From assembly GCA_937885175.1 (NCBI GenBank), contig CAKZZO010000024.1, forward strand, positions 1 through 23,259: a stretch of 23,259 bases of DNA, read 5' to 3'. A program made the position numbers and the translations under genes. Below the pieces are notes generated by a model. The model did not search any database, was not told the origin of the DNA, and saw nothing but the letters and a program-made list of their open reading frames with translations. This document shows, one piece after another, positions 1 to 7,010 of the stretch (within the stretch, counting starts at the first letter, position 1; every line of letters begins with the position of its first letter). The stretch comes from an uncultured Treponema sp. (lineage in GTDB: Bacteria; Spirochaetota; Spirochaetia; Treponematales; Treponemataceae).

Positions 1-92
1 AAAAAAGTTGCAATTTCTGACAGAAAAGTGGGAAATTATTCTTTACAAGTTACCAATTCTAGCAGGAGGAATAACAAGATTTTTTTCGATTC
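1..92. other. Intergenic stretch after the motility operon, no gene seen
   Basis: This A/T-rich stretch lies downstream of the last minus-strand gene. I see no convincing rho-independent terminator and no ORF with a start signal. On the minus strand positions 64-56 read TGCTAGAAT, which resembles an extended -10 element, but no -35 accompanies it. It could be a weak promoter for a gene beyond the window edge. Confidence 0.3.
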
Positions 93-851
93 TTACGCAC
101 CCATATCCAGGGCAAACTGAACTTCTGTGGTGGAGCGTCCCAGCTCTGTGGCTATCTGCTCAACTGAGTTTCCCCGGTCGTACAGTTCACGTACCTGGCT
201 TCCAAAGTCTTTTTTTGGAACAATGGGATTCTCAGCATAGGTAACTTTTGGCTCAATGACAGGCACTGAGGCATAGGATGCACCGTCACGCTTAACAGTA
301 AACGTATTGGGTTCGAGGAAGGATGCAAGTGGTTCATCGGCGGCATCGAACAAATCCCCCTGCCCTACAATCTGACGCTGACCTTCATCCGTCACCGCAT
401 AGGCAGCATCTGCCGGAGAATGAGCGGCGGCACGCAAATATCGGTCTGCGGCACGACGTGCCTGCGAGGGACGGTTCTGGCGTGATGGCGATTCTTGCAT
501 TGCTGGTGTGGCATGCGCTTGTTGAACGCCTTGGACTGACTGCAGCCGCTGGGTAAAGTTTTTTGCCTGCTCCTCTTTTGCAAGTTCATTTTTCAGGACA
601 GCAAGATGCCGGTCTGCCTTTGCAATCATTTCCTTTAACTGCTGAATCTGAGCGTCAACCAAGTCAATATTGCGGCTTGTATTGCGGTTCATGTCCATGA
701 TGAGCTGATTTATCTGGTCTTTTACCGATGCAACAAGACTGTCTGTAGAAAAACGCTTTCCGAACCATGTGTTGAACCTTGCAAGAAGGATAAGCCACAT
801 AATAATATTTACTACAATCAGAAAGCCTGCTAAAAAAGCAACGCCTATCAT
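93..851 (-). CDS. SwrB-like membrane-anchored coiled-coil/HTH protein at the end of the flagellar operon
   Basis: A 252-residue protein with three visible parts. Residues about 3-25 are one hydrophobic helix at the extreme N-terminus. Residues about 40-100 are a charged, heptad-like coiled coil. Residues about 219-250 look like a small helix-turn-helix (VRELYDRGNSVEQIATELGR). The middle is low-complexity and probably disordered. This layout matches the DUF6115/SwrB type found after sigD in Bacillus subtilis, where SwrB stimulates assembly of the flagellar basal body and export apparatus. Here it also lies downstream of fliA, separated by two genes, which supports a motility role. The ATG follows CGAGGTAA, which overlaps the stop of the preceding gene (8-base gap). 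Assignment to the family rests on architecture and synteny, not on a database match. Confidence 0.7.
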   Translation of the reverse strand: MIGVAFLAGFLIVVNIIMWLILLARFNTWFGKRFSTDSLVASVKDQINQLIMDMNRNTSRNIDLVDAQIQQLKEMIAKADRHLAVLKNELAKEEQAKNFTQRLQSVQGVQQAHATPAMQESPSRQNRPSQARRAADRYLRAAAHSPADAAYAVTDEGQRQIVGQGDLFDAADEPLASFLEPNTFTVKRDGASYASVPVIEPKVTYAENPIVPKKDFGSQVRELYDRGNSVEQIATELGRSTTEVQFALDMGA

Positions 852-859
852 TTTTATGA

Positions 860-1189
860 TTACCTCGTTATATCTATATGCCGCCCCAGATATCCTTCAC
901 GAATCTCCGTACGTTTTGGCACTTCTGCTTCCTCGGCTTGTCCGCCTCTTTTTCCGGCTGAACTGCCATACTGACTGCCAGACCTGCCATCTTCGTCAAC
1001 GCCTGTAGATTTTGATTCCTCATCTGCGGCGCGATGGACGGTTTTTGCTTCTTCCTGCTGTTGCTGAATCACCTGGCTTTCCTTCATCTGCTGGGTAAGC
1101 TGGGGTTGAAACTGGGCATTTGCAACAGTCCGCGCCACATTCTGCATCTGAGAATACATCGTCTGAAGGTCAATGGGTTGAATCGCCAC
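860..1189 (-). CDS. Small hydrophilic conserved protein of the fliA block (unknown function)
   Basis: A 109-residue, very hydrophilic protein with no membrane segment or signal peptide. The N-terminus (AIQPIDLQTMYSQMQNVAR) is amphipathic. The middle is rich in Gln, Glu, Ser and Gly and is probably disordered. The C-terminus ends in a compact basic motif, GYLGRHIDITR. I recall small proteins of this shape (short N-terminal helix, charged linker, C-terminal G-R-x-I-D-I) next to flagellar or DUF342 genes in other bacteria, but I cannot name a function. The start is GTG at 1189, preceded by AGGAAAGGAAG. It lies 19 bases after fapA and 8 before the SwrB-like gene, so it is co-transcribed and probably translationally coupled. 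Confidence 0.7.
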   Translation of the reverse strand: MAIQPIDLQTMYSQMQNVARTVANAQFQPQLTQQMKESQVIQQQQEEAKTVHRAADEESKSTGVDEDGRSGSQYGSSAGKRGGQAEEAEVPKRTEIREGYLGRHIDITR

Positions 1190-1208
1190 GCTCTTCCTTT
1201 CCTACGGA

Positions 1209-3179
1209 TTAAGCAAATCCTTCCGGGTCCCTTACATCTGAAATATCAGGTTCTTCGTATTTACCGCGACGAACAAAGCCGTCTTCATAGAAGAAGGTAA
1301 CGCTCTTTGTATCTGCATGAACTTCTTCCTTTTCGTCGCGGACATACACTTTTACACCCGCATATACGGTACCGCTTGCACAAACCTTGCCCACGGCTTT
1401 GAGTTCCCGCAAATGGGCTTGAATCTCACCGATTTCTGCATTAAGGTCATCATTCTGCAGGAGGATTTCATCACGCCGCTTGTAGAAGTTCTGCAATGCG
1501 TCCTCCTTTTCTTTGGGCAAGGTGCGGCGAGCCTTCTGCTGGCTTTCAAGTGTGGCGATGTTCATTTCGATGTCTTCCAGTTCCTTGACGTTTGAAGTCT
1601 GCTGATCCTGCAATTCTTCCAAACGATGTTTTGCCTTGGGGTCAAAGCCAACTGACAGTTCTGTTTCAGCACCACCACCTGTAGAACCGATGTTCTTTGC
1701 CGAAATGAGTTCCGTTGCAAAAAGTTTTCCGCCCGTAATCTGCGCCTTCTTTCCATGAAGTGCAATCTTACGCTGGGCAGAAATTTCGCAGTTCATTATC
1801 AAGTCGGAAACAACAACACTGTTGCCCGCCGTAACCTTGGTATTCTGAATGAATTTTGCCCACAGGGTTCCGCCACAGGTAATCGTACCTTCATCGCGTC
1901 CCATGATACCCTGCGTAACGATGATATCTCCGTCGCTTTCCAGATGACAGGCACCAACAGAGCCCATAACCTCGATGTTTCCACTGGCCTTAACGTCATA
2001 GCCGTCCTCAACATTTCCATGACAGACAACCTTACCCAGAAAGTTGATGTTACCGGTTTTAATATTCACGCCGTCCACTTCCATGACCGGCTCAACATTG
2101 ATTTTTCCGTTGACGTAGAAAACCTGACCGTTACAAGATGCAACAATCGTCCGCCCGTCCGCCGCAACCTCTACGTTGCGTCCCAGCGGCATATTGATGT
2201 CCTTGCCGTCAGCCGCTTCCAGATAGCGTGCAAAAATCGTCTGACCGTTCTTGCCTTTTTCAGGAAGAATCTTAACGGCCAGGGGCTGCCCCTGCACGAC
2301 ATTCTGAACAAGGTTCAGTTCCTTAAAGTTGACCTGCCCAGTCGCAGATTCCTTTGCACGAATTTTTGAACGGTCTGTCTCAAAGTTAAATTCGATGTAT
2401 GCGTCTTTGCCGTCTACTGGTTTGATTGCCTCCGCTACAACCACAGGCTTATCATAGACAGGTTTATCAACAAGGGCTTCAATTTTTTCATCGGAAATAC
2501 CGGCACAGACACCTTGTGTTTTAAGGGCTTTTTTAATCTGCTGGACAGAAATATCTGAACCGCCCATCATGGGTGCGCTGATAGTAACGGTGGCCTGCAT
2601 CTCATCTTCCGCAGCCTCAATGACGAAAATCGCATCGTTAGATGAATCGTGATTGTAGGATCCGACAATTTCATACATGTCATCGGTTCCAGTCTTGGCC
2701 AGCTGCTTGATTTTTTCATCCTCAGCAGAAAGCGTATCCGAACGATGGACATCGGCAAGAATGGCATTTACATCAACAGGCGCACCATCGCCCACTGGAA
2801 GCACAACTTTGAGCATGATGTCTGAGCCAAAATGATGTACGTAGTACACGCCGTCCTTGTTGGGATTTTCTTCCACGGCAGCAATTTCTTCTTGGGCAAG
2901 GGATTCGCTGACCTTTGCTTTTGCAACTTTTGTAACCGCAGCAACATTCTGATAGGCTCTGATTGTCCAAGGCTTTTTTCCCATGCCAAGGAATCCGTTA
3001 AAACCACGCTCAAGCACTTCATAATCAAGGTTGATTACCTTGCAGTCAAGCTGAACGGCGGCATCTGCAAGAGCCTCTTCAAGCGTATCGGCATAGACTT
3101 CAACACTCTTTAAATCCTGGTCACTTTTGAGGAAATCGGTTAAATCTGTACGAATTTTTTCAAGGGTGACCAGCGGCAT
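1209..3179 (-). CDS. fapA: FapA (DUF342) family protein with N-terminal Jag-N domain
   Basis: A 656-residue cytoplasmic protein. Residues about 20-75 form a Jag-N-like domain (ADTLEEALADAAVQLDCKV, then GFNGFLGMGKKPWTIRAY). The central part, about 260-510, is the FapA/DUF342 region: repeating short glycine-punctuated strands (for example GNINFLGKVVCHGNVEDG and SGNIEVMGSVGACHLESDG) typical of a right-handed beta-helix. Residues about 515-595 are a long coiled coil, followed by a short beta tail (KVCASGTVYAGVKVYVRDEK) that closes the helix. FapA proteins are linked to flagellar assembly or polar targeting in some bacteria; the biochemical role is unsettled. The ATG lies one base after the fliA stop, with AGGGGAAT inside the end of fliA, so the two are tightly coupled. 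Confidence 0.88.
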   Translation of the reverse strand: MPLVTLEKIRTDLTDFLKSDQDLKSVEVYADTLEEALADAAVQLDCKVINLDYEVLERGFNGFLGMGKKPWTIRAYQNVAAVTKVAKAKVSESLAQEEIAAVEENPNKDGVYYVHHFGSDIMLKVVLPVGDGAPVDVNAILADVHRSDTLSAEDEKIKQLAKTGTDDMYEIVGSYNHDSSNDAIFVIEAAEDEMQATVTISAPMMGGSDISVQQIKKALKTQGVCAGISDEKIEALVDKPVYDKPVVVAEAIKPVDGKDAYIEFNFETDRSKIRAKESATGQVNFKELNLVQNVVQGQPLAVKILPEKGKNGQTIFARYLEAADGKDINMPLGRNVEVAADGRTIVASCNGQVFYVNGKINVEPVMEVDGVNIKTGNINFLGKVVCHGNVEDGYDVKASGNIEVMGSVGACHLESDGDIIVTQGIMGRDEGTITCGGTLWAKFIQNTKVTAGNSVVVSDLIMNCEISAQRKIALHGKKAQITGGKLFATELISAKNIGSTGGGAETELSVGFDPKAKHRLEELQDQQTSNVKELEDIEMNIATLESQQKARRTLPKEKEDALQNFYKRRDEILLQNDDLNAEIGEIQAHLRELKAVGKVCASGTVYAGVKVYVRDEKEEVHADTKSVTFFYEDGFVRRGKYEEPDISDVRDPEGFA

Positions 3180-3180
3180 C

Positions 3181-3978
3181 TTACATAATTCCCCTGCGGA
3201 GATTTGTCAGTTTTGCACGGAGACGGAGGTTTGCCTTTGTATGCAACTGAGAGATACGTGATTCACTTACGTCCAGAACCTGTCCGATTTCCTTGAAGGT
3301 TAAATCCTCATGGTAATACAAAACGATAACCATTTTTTCTTTTTCAGGCAGTTCATTTATCGCTTCGATTATGACCTTGCGGATTTCTTCGCGCTCAACC
3401 TGAACATCAGGATTCAGGCTTGAGGGAGATTCAATGGAATCACCAATGGACATATGGTCACTGTCATCGCCAGAATACCAGACATCATTCAGAGAAAGCA
3501 CACTGGTACCGCTTACTTTCATGACGGTCTGCTGGAATTCCGCTTCCGTCATGTTCATTTCTTTTGCCACTTCCGCATCGGTGGCTGGACGACCAAGGCG
3601 AGACTCCAAGTCTCCAATGGTGTCTTCAATTTCCTTTGATTTTTGACGGACAGAACGGGGCACCCAGTCCAATTGCCTCATCTCATCAAAAATTGCTCCA
3701 CGGATACGGGTAACTGCATAGGTCTTGAATTTTACCCCTTTATCGGGATCAAATTTTGTGATGGCATCCAAAAGACCAAATTGACCGAAACCGACCAAAT
3801 CATCGTATTCTATGCTGGCAGGAAGACCGACGGAAACCTTGCCGGCGACATATTTTACCAGAGGCATATACTGCCGGATAAATTTATCACGCAAAGCAGA
3901 GGATTTTGTCTTTTTAAATTCCCGCCAGAGTTTGTTCTCTTCTTCTTCATCAAGCGGTTGTGTCTGTCCAAGCTCCAT
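3181..3978 (-). CDS. fliA: RNA polymerase sigma factor FliA/WhiG (sigma-28)
   Basis: A 265-residue sigma-70 family factor of the FliA/SigD/WhiG type, which directs transcription of late flagellar and chemotaxis genes. Region 2 spans about 30-105 (QYMPLVKYVAGKV, DDLVGFGQFGLLDAI, FKTYAVTRIRGAIFDEMRQ). Region 3 spans about 112-185. Region 4 spans about 200-255, with the helix-turn-helix LTFKEIGQVLDVSESRISQL. There is no region 1.1, as expected. The length fits the family. The start ATG follows AAAGGAAT and lies 15 bases after the upstream membrane-protein gene. Placement inside the operon means that early transcription supplies the late sigma factor. No flgM anti-sigma gene is present in this window. 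Confidence 0.95.
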   Translation of the reverse strand: MELGQTQPLDEEEENKLWREFKKTKSSALRDKFIRQYMPLVKYVAGKVSVGLPASIEYDDLVGFGQFGLLDAITKFDPDKGVKFKTYAVTRIRGAIFDEMRQLDWVPRSVRQKSKEIEDTIGDLESRLGRPATDAEVAKEMNMTEAEFQQTVMKVSGTSVLSLNDVWYSGDDSDHMSIGDSIESPSSLNPDVQVEREEIRKVIIEAINELPEKEKMVIVLYYHEDLTFKEIGQVLDVSESRISQLHTKANLRLRAKLTNLRRGIM

Positions 3979-3993
3979 GTATTATTCCTTTAT

Positions 3994-4803
3994 TTAATTT
4001 TTTGCCAATATTGTCCGTATTGCCTGCGCCATTACTGACGCACTCTGCTCCATTGCGGGTGTTCCGCTTGAAGATGACCGTGACGAACGAGGCTCGTCTT
4101 CCGTAGCAAATTCGCTGTCGCTTACTACACCGTCATCTTCACCCCCGCTTTCCGCTTCGTCACCCGAAGAAAAGACTCCGATATCAGGCAACTCTTCCAG
4201 CCCGTCACTGACCGAAGGTGTTGCTGCAGGCGTACTGACAGCCTGCTCCTCAACTGCGACAGTCGCCGATGAAGACTGCTCCGGTGCTCTTGTTGCCTGA
4301 ACCAAATTCATCGGCTGAAATGACTGCGGAGCATCCGTCTGGCTGGACGCTTCACTTTGCGCCGATGGCTCAGGAGCAAGCACTTGGACAGATTCTGAAG
4401 GCGTTACGGGAGAAGTTGGAGGATTTTGTACTGCGGCCCGAGGAGCCACTGGAGCCATCCCGACCGCACGCAGGGCTGGACGCGTATCCCCAATATTGAA
4501 ACGCGGTCCATCTTCGTCCTCCGGTAAACTTTCATCGCCGATTGAAATATCTACGACACCGCCTACCCGTGATACTTTTTCTGCCGAAGCATCAGAAGCA
4601 TCGGAAACTGATTCAGACTGTCCATCGGAAAGAAATTTTTGATACAGAAAGGAACCGCCTGCACCAACTGCCGCAAAGATAAGGGCACAAATCAGCGCAC
4701 GGAGCAGCAAAAGCCCGAAGCTAATGCCGGAAAAGATTCCAATCAGAAATGAAAGTATGAACCCGACTCCAGCTGCAATGCCAATGTACTTCGGGTTAAT
4801 CAT
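3994..4803 (-). CDS. Two-helix membrane protein with long acidic disordered tail, between flhG and fliA
   Basis: A 269-residue protein of unknown function. The first ~55 residues contain two closely spaced hydrophobic helices (about 8-29 and 30-53, rich in Gly, Ile, Leu and Phe) forming a membrane hairpin. The rest is Ser/Pro/Glu/Ala-rich and probably disordered. It ends in a short helix-like tail (SVMAQAIRTILAKN) that may be a docking motif. Both termini of the hairpin should be on the same side. The start is supported by GGGAGGAA seven bases upstream. A comparable gene sits at this place in other treponemal flagellar operons as far as I recall, so a motility-linked role is inferred from position only. 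It may be the first gene of a sub-operon with fliA (see the promoter at 4825-4853). Confidence 0.75.
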   Translation of the reverse strand: MINPKYIGIAAGVGFILSFLIGIFSGISFGLLLLRALICALIFAAVGAGGSFLYQKFLSDGQSESVSDASDASAEKVSRVGGVVDISIGDESLPEDEDGPRFNIGDTRPALRAVGMAPVAPRAAVQNPPTSPVTPSESVQVLAPEPSAQSEASSQTDAPQSFQPMNLVQATRAPEQSSSATVAVEEQAVSTPAATPSVSDGLEELPDIGVFSSGDEAESGGEDDGVVSDSEFATEDEPRSSRSSSSGTPAMEQSASVMAQAIRTILAKN

Positions 4804-4824
4804 TTCTATTTCCTCCCATTATTC

Positions 4825-4853
4825 AGATTACGGCAAAAAAGCCATTAGGTCAA
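4825..4853 (-). promoter_or_regulatory. Candidate internal sigma-70 promoter for the fliA block
   Basis: On the minus strand TTGACC (4853-4848) and TAATCT (4830-4825) are separated by exactly 17 bases. Predicted transcription would start near 4818, just ahead of the Shine-Dalgarno GGGAGGAA of the gene beginning at 4803. The spacer carries GCCGTAA, faintly like a sigma-28 -10, but there is no matching TAAA element. Both hexamers fall inside or at the edge of the inverted repeat at 4830-4892. Confidence 0.45.
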
Positions 4854-4892
4854 GTTTTTTCTTTCTGATTTTACTGCCTAATTTTTTGCCGT
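4830..4892. repeat. Large inverted repeat (hairpin) in the flhG-to-fliA-block gap
   Basis: ACGGCAAAAAA at 4830-4840 is perfectly complementary to TTTTTTGCCGT at 4882-4892 (11 bp). Inside it TTAGG (4845-4849) pairs with CCTAA (4877-4881), leaving a four-base bulge. The loop is about 27 bases. In RNA from flhG the structure would lie between the flhG stop and the next Shine-Dalgarno. In DNA it frames a candidate promoter. It could be a processing site, an attenuator or an operator. It is not a classic terminator, since the base of the stem is not followed by a U run. Confidence 0.6.
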
Positions 4893-4899
4893 ATGCCAA

Positions 4900-5772
4900 C
4901 TATTTTTTCCGCAGGAATTTCTTCAAGAAGGTAGACACGCCCTCTGAACCACTGTTCTCGGTCTTTTCAATTCTTCCCACGATATGCTTGACACACTGTG
5001 CAGGCTTAGACGTGGGATTTACCACCATAAAAGGCTTCTGCCGGATAACAGACTGGGTAACAGCCGGGTCATCGTAAACAAAGCCGATGTAGTCTACCTT
5101 GTAGTTCAAGAACTGGGCGACAATGTTGATGATACGGTCAGAAATACGCTTACCTTCGTCTGCACTGTGCACGCGGTTTACCAACAGTTTGATGTTGATT
5201 TCCCGGTCAATCAATTCTGTCGTAATGATTTTAATCATGCCGTAGGCATCAGTAATGGCTGTAGGTTCAGGCGTTGTGACTACGTACACTTCATCTGCCG
5301 CCGCCACAAAACGAAGAACGTTTTCCGCAATACCTGCACCTGTATCAATGATGATGATATCTGCATTTCCCAGCTGACTGAACTGTTCGGCAAAATAGTC
5401 AAGTTCGTCAGTCGTCAGGTTTGCAATCTTGGAAAATCCGTTTGCACCTGCAATAAAGCGAATGCCAAATTCTGTATCCAAAATGATTTCCTGCATGGAC
5501 TTCTGTTTATTGATAACCTGCATCAAATTAAATTGCGGAACGATATTCAGCAAGACGTTGACGTTTGCCATGCCCAAGTCACCGTCAATCAAAATGACTT
5601 TTTTACCCAGCTGGGCATAGGCAATTGCCATATTCACGGAGATATTCGTTTTACCGACACCACCCTTTCCGCTAGTCACCGCAATGATTCTTGTCTTGTG
5701 ACCGCTTCCAGAAGACGATTTTTTTTCGCTTCCCTGCATTAATTCTCTCAGTTCTTCTGCCTGATCTTCCAT
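4900..5772 (-). CDS. flhG: FlhG (YlxH) MinD-like ATPase, flagellar number regulator
   Basis: A 290-residue MinD/ParA-family ATPase that partners FlhF to set flagellar number and site. The deviant Walker A GKGGVGKT (residues 35-42, signature Lys36 and catalytic Lys41) is intact. Switch motifs VILIDGDLGMANVNVLL and IIIIDTGAGIAENVL follow. The N-terminus carries DQAEELR (residues 3-9), matching the DQAxxLR motif by which FlhG activates the FlhF GTPase. The last residues (STFLKKFLRKK) form a short amphipathic basic helix, the expected membrane-targeting sequence. The ATG overlaps the flhF stop as TAATG, with GGAGGAAAG upstream, so translation is coupled to flhF. Periplasmic flagella of spirochetes are inserted subpolarly, and their number per cell end is set by this pair. 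Confidence 0.95.
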   Translation of the reverse strand: MEDQAEELRELMQGSEKKSSSGSGHKTRIIAVTSGKGGVGKTNISVNMAIAYAQLGKKVILIDGDLGMANVNVLLNIVPQFNLMQVINKQKSMQEIILDTEFGIRFIAGANGFSKIANLTTDELDYFAEQFSQLGNADIIIIDTGAGIAENVLRFVAAADEVYVVTTPEPTAITDAYGMIKIITTELIDREINIKLLVNRVHSADEGKRISDRIINIVAQFLNYKVDYIGFVYDDPAVTQSVIRQKPFMVVNPTSKPAQCVKHIVGRIEKTENSGSEGVSTFLKKFLRKK

Positions 5773-7010
5773 TATCTTTCCTCCGTGAAGGTATCTTCGA
5801 TGTGAATTCTGTCTATTTTAAATCCATCCAGTCTGGTCAAAAAGTTGACCACGGATGCCCGCTCAATGTTTCTCGGCACTTTCTGTCCGTCTGTGATGTA
5901 AGAGATGGACTTGCCTTTTTCTGCCAGTACACTCAGTACATTTCCATAGGCTGAAGTTTCATCGCATTTTGTAACGATAACTGAGCCAAAATTGAAGGGC
6001 TCGTAGTTCTGGATGATTGAAAGCAAATCCTTTGCTTTTGTAGAAGCCGTAATTGTCAGGTACACATCCGCATCAAGTCCCTTTACGTTGAGCATGGAAC
6101 GCATCTTACCGATATTCTCGTAATCATTGGGACTGTAACCGCTTGTATCAATAATCAGGGCGTCCAAGGAGTCTTTATAGCTTTCAAAAATTTGCTTTAC
6201 ATCATCAGCTGTTTCTGCCTTGTCCACGTCAATGTTCATTATTTCGCCAAAGCGACGCAGCTGTTCTTCCGCTCCCACGCGGGTTCTGTCTATGGTGACC
6301 ATGCGGACACGTGCCGGCGGCTTTCCTTCATTTCTTGCGTCAAGAATAATATTGGCTGCAATTTTTGCCACAGTGGTTGTCTTGCCTACACCAGTGGGCC
6401 CCACAAGCACGATAACATGAGGGAGCTTGCGGTACAAATGAGGGGCAATCTTTATGGAATCGCCAATCCAGTCAACAACGGTGCGCTCAACTGCAGCAAA
6501 ATCGTCCAGTTCCGCAAATGAAAATTCCTCGCGAATACGATTTGAAATTTCATTGATGTAGGAAAAAGTGAATTCATTGTCAGAAAGGATTTCTTCGATT
6601 TTCTGAATGGTGGGATGCTTTTCATTTGCCTGTGCCGCCGCTACGGTTGCAAGGCTGTCAATTTTTGTGGTCAGCGTCTTTTTGAGTTCTTCTACGGTTT
6701 TATTGAGAGCCGCAATCTGGATTGTCTGTGCTGGGCTGCCTCCCGTTGCAGTGCGAAGCAGTTCATCCCTGTTCTTTTGAAATTCATCGGTTGAGGAAAG
6801 AGACTGAGATGAGGTATGCCGGGGATTCAGTATGTAAGTGACTTCAATGTACTTTTTCTGAAAAAAGCCCAAAAGTCCTCCCCTAAGCACCGTGTGCCGA
6901 TCCGTTATTGTGTAGTCAGTTCCATGCAACTCATACAGTTGCCGCCGGCAGTCATCTATGGTCGGTCCAACAATTGTATAGGTTACCGGCGAAACTTTTT
7001 CATTCAACAT
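5772..7010 (-). CDS. flhF: FlhF, SRP-type GTPase for flagellar placement
   Basis: A 412-residue FlhF. The N-terminal ~60 residues form the B domain (DCRRQLYELHGTDYTI, LGFFQKKYIEVTYIL). A variable linker and a helical N domain follow. The GTPase G domain starts with GPTGVGKTTTVAKIA at 204-218 (P-loop Lys210). It then has IDRTRVGAEEQLRRF, the G3 region DTSGYSPND (288-296) and the G4 region TKCDET. SRP GTPases normally have DTAGR at G3, so Tyr292 replaces the Arg. FlhF recruits early flagellar parts to the cell pole in concert with FlhG. The start ATG follows GGGAGAAAT and lies within the last 11 bases of flhA in another frame, which implies coupling. Confidence 0.95.
   Translation of the reverse strand: MLNEKVSPVTYTIVGPTIDDCRRQLYELHGTDYTITDRHTVLRGGLLGFFQKKYIEVTYILNPRHTSSQSLSSTDEFQKNRDELLRTATGGSPAQTIQIAALNKTVEELKKTLTTKIDSLATVAAAQANEKHPTIQKIEEILSDNEFTFSYINEISNRIREEFSFAELDDFAAVERTVVDWIGDSIKIAPHLYRKLPHVIVLVGPTGVGKTTTVAKIAANIILDARNEGKPPARVRMVTIDRTRVGAEEQLRRFGEIMNIDVDKAETADDVKQIFESYKDSLDALIIDTSGYSPNDYENIGKMRSMLNVKGLDADVYLTITASTKAKDLLSIIQNYEPFNFGSVIVTKCDETSAYGNVLSVLAEKGKSISYITDGQKVPRNIERASVVNFLTRLDGFKIDRIHIEDTFTEER

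Noticed and set aside
1755..2369. Plus-strand ORF (204 codons) opposite fapA
   Set aside because: It is antisense to the repetitive beta-helix coding region of fapA, and its Asn/Val/Thr-rich pattern mirrors that gene's codons.
4984..5742. Plus-strand ORF (252 codons) opposite flhG
   Set aside because: It is antisense to a complete FlhG with all motifs, and its Asp/Val/Asn-rich translation has no domain.
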